Shown here piece after piece: positions 40,210 to 44,414 of a DNA stretch of 44,414 nt. Position 1 is the first letter of the stretch; every line of letters starts with the position of its first letter. A program made the position numbers and the translations under genes. The notes beneath the pieces are model-generated. The model did not search any database. It worked only from the letters and a program-made list of their open reading frames with translations, and was not told where the DNA came from. The DNA lies in NCBI GenBank assembly GCA_947630415.1, contig CANRHM010000001.1, forward strand, positions 1 to 44,414. Reading direction: 5' to 3'. The DNA is from an uncultured Bacilli bacterium (GTDB lineage: Bacteria; Bacillota_I; Bacilli_A; RF39; UBA660).

Positions 40210-41083
40210 AAGACGTGCCTTAGGAAGAGGTCTTGAAGAATTATTCAATAATGAACCGATTGACTATAATCAAATCGAAGAACGTATTATTACTTCAACT
40301 CCTAAGGATGAAATTGTCGAAATCAAATTAAGTGAATTAAGAAGTAATCCTTATCAGCCAAGAAAAGTCTTTGATGAAAAAGCCCTTCAAGAATTAGCAG
40401 CATCAATCAAAGAGCATGGTGTATTCCAACCAATTATTGCTAAGAAAAGTATCAAAGGATACGAAATTATTGCAGGTGAACGAAGAGTAAAAGCATCACG
40501 CCTTGCTGGAAAAGAAACCATTCCTGCTATTATTCGTGATTTTACGGATGAAGAAATGATGGAGATTGCCCTTCTTGAAAATCTTCAAAGAGAAAACTTA
40601 AATGCCATGGAAGAAGCAACCGCTTATCGTAAATTATTACAAGAATTAAATATTACTCAAGATGAATTAGCCTCTCGTATTGGAAAAAGTAGAAGTCATA
40701 TTACCAATATGTTAGGTTTATTAACCCTTCCAGAAGAAGTCAAAAACATGCTTTTAGAAGATAAAATTTCGATGAGTCACGCTCGTGTATTAAGTAAAAT
40801 CGAAGATAGTAACAAAGTAATTAGTCTTGCTAATCGTGTTTATAATGAAGGATTAAACGTTCGTATCTTAGAAGATTTGGCTTCTTCTAACGACTTAAAA
40901 AAGAAAAATAAAATCGTAAGACATCATGTTCATGAAAATGAATACCATTATTTAGAAGAACAACTAACCGAAAAACTAGGAACTAAAGTAAAAATCAAAA
41001 ACAATCATATGATGATTAGTTTTGCTAATACCAACGATTTAAATCGTATTTTAGAAATTATGGGTATGACGTACGACGAATAA
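40196..41083 (+). CDS. parB: Chromosome partitioning protein ParB (Spo0J)
   Basis: A 295-residue CTPase clamp that loads at parS and spreads. ParA-interacting N-terminus METSKRRALGRGLEELF, then the CTP motif IIAGERRVKAS. The helix-turn-helix recognition segment is GKSRSHITNML, with the parS-type arginine. C-terminal dimer domain closes it. ATG 40196 is preferred over a TTG nine bases upstream. It overlaps parA by 14 bases. The three parS sites are 18 kb away, beyond gyrA. Confidence 0.96.
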   Translation: METSKRRALGRGLEELFNNEPIDYNQIEERIITSTPKDEIVEIKLSELRSNPYQPRKVFDEKALQELAASIKEHGVFQPIIAKKSIKGYEIIAGERRVKASRLAGKETIPAIIRDFTDEEMMEIALLENLQRENLNAMEEATAYRKLLQELNITQDELASRIGKSRSHITNMLGLLTLPEEVKNMLLEDKISMSHARVLSKIEDSNKVISLANRVYNEGLNVRILEDLASSNDLKKKNKIVRHHVHENEYHYLEEQLTEKLGTKVKIKNNHMMISFANTNDLNRILEIMGMTYDE

Positions 41084-41099
41084 TTAGAAGGAGGTTCTA

Positions 41100-41288
41100 A
41101 TGGAGAACAATAATTATCAATTAGGAACCAAAGTAACCATGAAAAAAGTACATCCTTGTGGTAGTAGTGACTGGGAAATTGTCCGTGTCGGGGTCGATAT
41201 CAAAATCAAATGTCTAGGCTGTGGAAGAATTGTCTCTATCCCAAGAATTGAATTTAATAAAAAGATAAAGAAGATAATTACTTTATAA
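41100..41288 (+). CDS. DUF951 family protein
   Basis: A 62-residue protein with the DUF951 pattern: KKVHPCGSSDWEIVRVGVDIKIKCLGCGR. The three cysteines plus the His suggest a metal-binding small domain. Function is unknown; family members commonly sit between parB and ychF in Firmicutes, as here. AGGAGG is seven bases upstream. It is probably cotranscribed with parAB. Confidence 0.9.
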   Translation: MENNNYQLGTKVTMKKVHPCGSSDWEIVRVGVDIKIKCLGCGRIVSIPRIEFNKKIKKIITL

Positions 41289-41302
41289 AGAAGGGGACAA
41301 AG

Positions 41303-42916
41303 ATGAAAGAAAAAAAGAAATTAAGATTAAAGAAATTCCACTTACATCCAATTACCTCCATGATTTTAATGATCTTGTTTGTAATTGTTTTAAGTGGAAT
41401 CTTCTCTTTATTAGAAGTACAGGCAACGTATAGCCGGATCAATACTTCGACCAAACAATTAGAAAGTGTTTTAATCACTGTTAATAATTTATTTAATTAT
41501 GATGGATTAAAATATATCGTTAGTAATGCCGCTAAAAACTTTATTAGTTTTACACCACTAAGTACTCTACTAATTGCTTTGATTGGTTTAAGTGTAGCAG
41601 AAGCTTCCGGATTATTTGAAACGTTTATTAAGAGACATCTTGTAAAATTAGATAATCGTGTTATTACTTTTACTCTTATTTTTCTTGCTACCATTTCAAG
41701 TATTATCAACGATGTTGGATATGTTATTTTAATACCATTAGGTGCGATTCTCTTTTTAGCCAACAACCGAAATCCTTTAGCAGGAATTATTGCTGCATTT
41801 TCAGGTGCTTCTTTTGGATACGGTGTTACGGTCTTTGTGGGATCCAGTGAAGTAAACTTAATTCCTATTACCAGTCAGGCAGCTAGTCTTATCGATTCTT
41901 CTTTAATGGAAGGAATCAGTCATATTAGCCTAACTTCTAACTTATTCATTATTATAGCTACATCCATCATTTTATCGTTAGTAGGAACTTTAGTTATTGA
42001 AAAAATTGTAATTCCTAAATTAGGTCGTTACAAAGAACGTCCAGAGACCGTAGAATCTACAACTGATATTCAAATTGTTGATATCGAAGAAGAAGAACAA
42101 AAGAAACTTGAAACCGAATTAAATGAGAAAAAAGGTTTACGTTATGCTGGAATTGCGGCGCTTATTCTCTTCTTTGTCTTTGTCTATTCTTTAATTCCAG
42201 GACTTCCTTTTTCAGGAATTTTACTAGATACAGAACAAAGTGCTTATGTAGATCAATTATTTGGAACGAATTCTTATTTTCAAGAAGGATTTACTTTCTT
42301 AGTTTCCCTTTTCTTTATGGTAGTAGGTTATGCCTATGGAAAAGGAGCCAAAACCTTTAAGAATCAACGAGATATGTTTGAAAAATCAAAAGAATCTTTA
42401 AAAAATGTCGGCAGTATTGTCGTTATGATTTTCTTTGCATCTCAATTAATTTCGATTTTCCGTCAAACCAATATAGGAAACATCATTACTGCGTGGGGAG
42501 CTAATATTATTAGTAATTTATCCTTTACAGGTATTCCATTAATTTTATTAACCATTGTTGTCATTGCTGTTGCTAACTTATTTGTAACAACCCCAGTATT
42601 AAAATGGAATATTTTAGCTCCTGTGGTGGTACCTAGTTTAATGCAATCGAATATTACACCTCAATTTGCACAATTTATTTTACGTGCTGGAGATTCGATG
42701 ACCAAAGGCTTTACTCCTTTACTAGCGTACTTTGTCATCTACATTGCTTATTTAAATATCTATAATAAAAAGAAAGATACACCGATTACCATTAAACAAT
42801 CGATTTCATGGCTTCTTCCTTATGGAGGAATCATGTGCATTACTTGGATTTTGATTATTCTAGGTTGGTATTTGATTGGACTACCACTTGGACCGGGTGT
42901 ATTTCCAACTGCCTAA
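41303..42916 (+). CDS. AbgT-family transporter
   Basis: A 537-residue membrane protein with about 11-12 TM helices. Segments SINDVGYVILIPLGA, NPLAGIIAAFSGASFGYG and TTPVLKWNILAPVVVPSLM match AbgT proteins. Family members import p-aminobenzoyl-glutamate (AbgT) or export sulfonamide-type drugs (MtrF, YdaH). The substrate here is unknown. It follows DUF951 after 14 bp with GGGGA upstream. The slot is not occupied by AbgT in B. subtilis (yyaB-yyaE there), so this is a local insertion. A small gene follows 14 bp downstream. Confidence 0.85.
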   Translation: MKEKKKLRLKKFHLHPITSMILMILFVIVLSGIFSLLEVQATYSRINTSTKQLESVLITVNNLFNYDGLKYIVSNAAKNFISFTPLSTLLIALIGLSVAEASGLFETFIKRHLVKLDNRVITFTLIFLATISSIINDVGYVILIPLGAILFLANNRNPLAGIIAAFSGASFGYGVTVFVGSSEVNLIPITSQAASLIDSSLMEGISHISLTSNLFIIIATSIILSLVGTLVIEKIVIPKLGRYKERPETVESTTDIQIVDIEEEEQKKLETELNEKKGLRYAGIAALILFFVFVYSLIPGLPFSGILLDTEQSAYVDQLFGTNSYFQEGFTFLVSLFFMVVGYAYGKGAKTFKNQRDMFEKSKESLKNVGSIVVMIFFASQLISIFRQTNIGNIITAWGANIISNLSFTGIPLILLTIVVIAVANLFVTTPVLKWNILAPVVVPSLMQSNITPQFAQFILRAGDSMTKGFTPLLAYFVIYIAYLNIYNKKKDTPITIKQSISWLLPYGGIMCITWILIILGWYLIGLPLGPGVFPTA

Positions 42917-42930
42917 AGGGGGTTAAATAT

Positions 42931-43137
42931 ATGAAAAATTTAAGAATTGCAGCTGAACATGTTGTTGCTACTTTAGATCGTTTGGATGATATCGTTTTAG
43001 GTTCGTTAGTTGAAACACCAAAAACGAAATTAGATTTAACAACTCCCGTTACAGCGTATCCAAAAAAAGTGGCGGAAAGTGTATATCCCACTGAAGAGAT
43101 TCAAAAAGAATGCGAAAAATATTTATTTAAAAGATAA
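42931..43137 (+). CDS. Small hypothetical protein (68 residues)
   Basis: A 68-residue soluble protein, MKNLRIAAEHVVATLDRL...CEKYLFKR, with no membrane segment. I recognise no family. AGGGGG precedes the ATG. The frame is also open 123 bases upstream, but that part overlaps the transporter and has no binding site. It ends in a hairpin terminator and is likely the last gene of the parA-to-transporter transcript. Confidence 0.65.
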   Translation: MKNLRIAAEHVVATLDRLDDIVLGSLVETPKTKLDLTTPVTAYPKKVAESVYPTEEIQKECEKYLFKR

Positions 43138-43156
43138 GAGGAAAAACCTCTTTTTT
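43136..43156 (+). terminator. Terminator before ychF
   Basis: AAGAGG-N5-CCTCTT, then TTTT. Confidence 0.85.
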
Positions 43157-43214
43157 CTTTCTAAAAGAAGAGGGGTATGCTATAATAACTATTGAAAAAG
43201 AAAGAGGTATGTAT

Positions 43215-44315
43215 ATGAGTTTAACTGCAGGAATTGTAGGATTACCTAATGTAGGAAAATCCACCTTATTTAATGCCATTACCAAAAAGAATATTTTAGC
43301 GGCGAACTATCCTTTTGCAACGATTGACCCCAATGTGGGAGTAGTAACTGTTCCAGATCAACGTTTAGCGGAATTAGAAAAAATGTATCAACCGGAACGA
43401 ACGATTCCAACATCTTTTGAATTTACCGATATTGCAGGACTCGTTAAGGGTGCCAGTCAAGGTGAAGGATTAGGAAACCAATTTCTATCTTATATTCGTG
43501 AAACCGATGCCATTTGTGAAGTAGTGCGTTGCTTTGAAGATAGTAATATCATTCACGTTGAAGGGGGTATTGATCCTATTCGTGATATCGAGATTATCAA
43601 TCTAGAACTTACTATAGCCGACCTTGATATTGTGGGTAATCGTATTGATAAAATGAAAAAGAAAGCAGAATCTAGTAAAGATAAAGAAGCCCTTCTAGAA
43701 ATGGAAGCCTTAAAGAAAGCAAAAGATGCCCTTGAAAAGAACATTCCATTACGGCTTGTTTCTTTTACAGATGAAGAAAAGAAACTATTACGTTCTTACA
43801 GTTTTCTAACCATTAAACCAATGATTTATCTTGCAAATATTAGTGAAGATGAAATTGCAAGTGAAGATAATTCCTACGTTCAAAAAGTAAGAGAGTATGC
43901 GAAAAAAGAAAAGGCGAAATGTGTTAAAATCTGTGCCAAAGTCGAAAGTGAATTGAGTGAATTAAACGACGATGATAAACAAGAAATGTTATCAATGTTA
44001 GGCCTTAAAGAAAGTGGTTTGGATGAATTAATTCGAGAAACCTACGATTTGTTAGGATTAAGTACTTACTTTACCGTAGGTCCAGATGAATGCCGAGCTT
44101 GGACTTTCAAGAAAGGCATGAATGCGAAAGAATGTGCAGGAATTATCCATACCGATTTCGAAAAAGGCTTTATTCGTGCAGAAGTAATGTCTTATGATGA
44201 CTTGATTTCCTGTGGAAGTGAATTAAAAGTCAAAGAAGCAGGAAAAGCAAGATTAGAAGGAAAAGACTATCTCATGCAAGATGGTGATATTTGTCATTTC
44301 CGTTTTAACGTATAA
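43215..44315 (+). CDS. ychF: Ribosome-binding ATPase YchF (OLA1 family)
   Basis: A 366-residue Obg-family protein. G1 is GLPNVGKSTLFNAIT, followed by YPFATIDPN and DIAGLVKGASQGEGLGNQFL. A coiled-coil insert (about residues 125-190) and a C-terminal TGS domain (TFKKGMNAKECAGIIHTDFEKGFIRAEV) complete it. It hydrolyses ATP preferentially and binds ribosomes. AGAGG seven bases before ATG 43215 decides the start over an ATG six bases upstream. A TGCTATAAT extended -10 (TATAAT 43181-43186) is the promoter. Confidence 0.97.
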   Translation: MSLTAGIVGLPNVGKSTLFNAITKKNILAANYPFATIDPNVGVVTVPDQRLAELEKMYQPERTIPTSFEFTDIAGLVKGASQGEGLGNQFLSYIRETDAICEVVRCFEDSNIIHVEGGIDPIRDIEIINLELTIADLDIVGNRIDKMKKKAESSKDKEALLEMEALKKAKDALEKNIPLRLVSFTDEEKKLLRSYSFLTIKPMIYLANISEDEIASEDNSYVQKVREYAKKEKAKCVKICAKVESELSELNDDDKQEMLSMLGLKESGLDELIRETYDLLGLSTYFTVGPDECRAWTFKKGMNAKECAGIIHTDFEKGFIRAEVMSYDDLISCGSELKVKEAGKARLEGKDYLMQDGDICHFRFNV

Positions 44316-44414
44316 AATAAGAAAAAAAACAAAATAACATGTAGATAATATGAAAAAATGACATAAAATAATAACACTATAAATTTAAGAAAGTGTCATA
44401 ACAATACACATGTA
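44316..44414. other. AT-rich right edge, no gene seen
   Basis: Ninety-nine bases without an ORF or terminator. AATGACA...TGTCATA forms an imperfect inverted repeat (about 44356-44400), and ACATGTA occurs twice. I see nothing more here. Confidence 0.4.

Noticed and set aside
42808..42930. A longer start for the 68-residue gene
   Set aside because: The extra part overlaps the transporter's 3' end and lacks a binding site, whereas AGGGGG sits just before ATG 42931.
1..44414. CRISPR arrays, insertion sequences, tRNA or rRNA genes
   Set aside because: I found no regularly spaced repeats, transposase-like ORFs, tRNA cloverleaf or rRNA segments in the window.
1..44414. Mollicute code with UGA as Trp
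   Set aside because: Several conserved proteins end properly at UGA (mnmG, trmN6), and tryptophans are encoded by UGG.

Overview
The window is the replication-origin region of a low-GC Gram-positive bacterium (Firmicutes, class Bacilli in the broad sense). The evidence is gene order. dnaA, dnaN, recF, gyrB and gyrA run leftward from an intergenic oriC at about 31.48-31.68 kb. rpmH, rnpA, yidC, jag, mnmE, mnmG, rsmG, noc, parA and parB run rightward. Nearly every gene is co-directional with a replication fork leaving oriC (minus strand to the left, plus strand to the right). UGA is used as a stop (for example mnmG, trmN6), so this is code 11 and not a UGA-Trp mollicute. bofA, spoVT and ricT suggest a sporulating lineage or one derived from sporulators. 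A gut-type uncultured Bacilli/Erysipelotrichia-like lineage is my guess, not proven.

Layout from left to right. (1) 1-100: the start of an unidentified leftward transcript. (2) 114-5580: a cell-surface locus with a SipW-type signal peptidase, four TasA/camelysin-like secreted proteins and two unknown membrane proteins. The two most similar TasA-like paralogues are driven by near-identical promoters whose spacer contains a run of 9 or 7 G residues, which looks like slipped-strand phase variation. (3) 5699-9240: 3D-domain protein, tatD, a 56-residue membrane protein and metG with a T-box leader. (4) 9234-14834: spoVT, an unknown protein, a CDF metal exporter and mfd. (5) 14844-22051: pth, rsmI, trmN6, ricT, holB, bofA, recR, ybaB, dnaX and tadA, then the SRP RNA gene at 22074-22146. 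(6) 22190-22380: a compact centromere-like cluster with three parS (ParB) sites surrounding three Noc-binding-site palindromes. (7) 22385-31420: gyrA, gyrB, recF, a ComK homologue, dnaN and dnaA. (8) oriC. (9) 31757-44315: rpmH (frameshifted as read), rnpA, yidC, jag, mnmE, a fourth Noc site, mnmG, rsmG, noc, parA, parB, a DUF951 gene, an AbgT-family transporter, an unknown 68-residue protein and ychF.

How the parts work together: DnaA boxes, DnaA, DnaN, DnaX and HolB serve initiation and elongation. Gyrase relieves supercoiling. ParA/ParB/parS and Noc/NBS organise and protect the origin. YidC, SRP RNA and the SipW-type peptidase serve membrane insertion and export. Sequence features that stand out are the phase-variable matrix-protein promoters, the interleaved parS/NBS array, a Noc with a very long disordered linker and no membrane-targeting N-terminus, a ComK homologue at the origin, and an L34 gene whose frame breaks exactly at an A AAA AAC slippery heptamer.

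Limits: everything is read by eye. Promoter, operator and RNA structure calls are pattern matches. Family assignments are from remembered motifs, without database searches.
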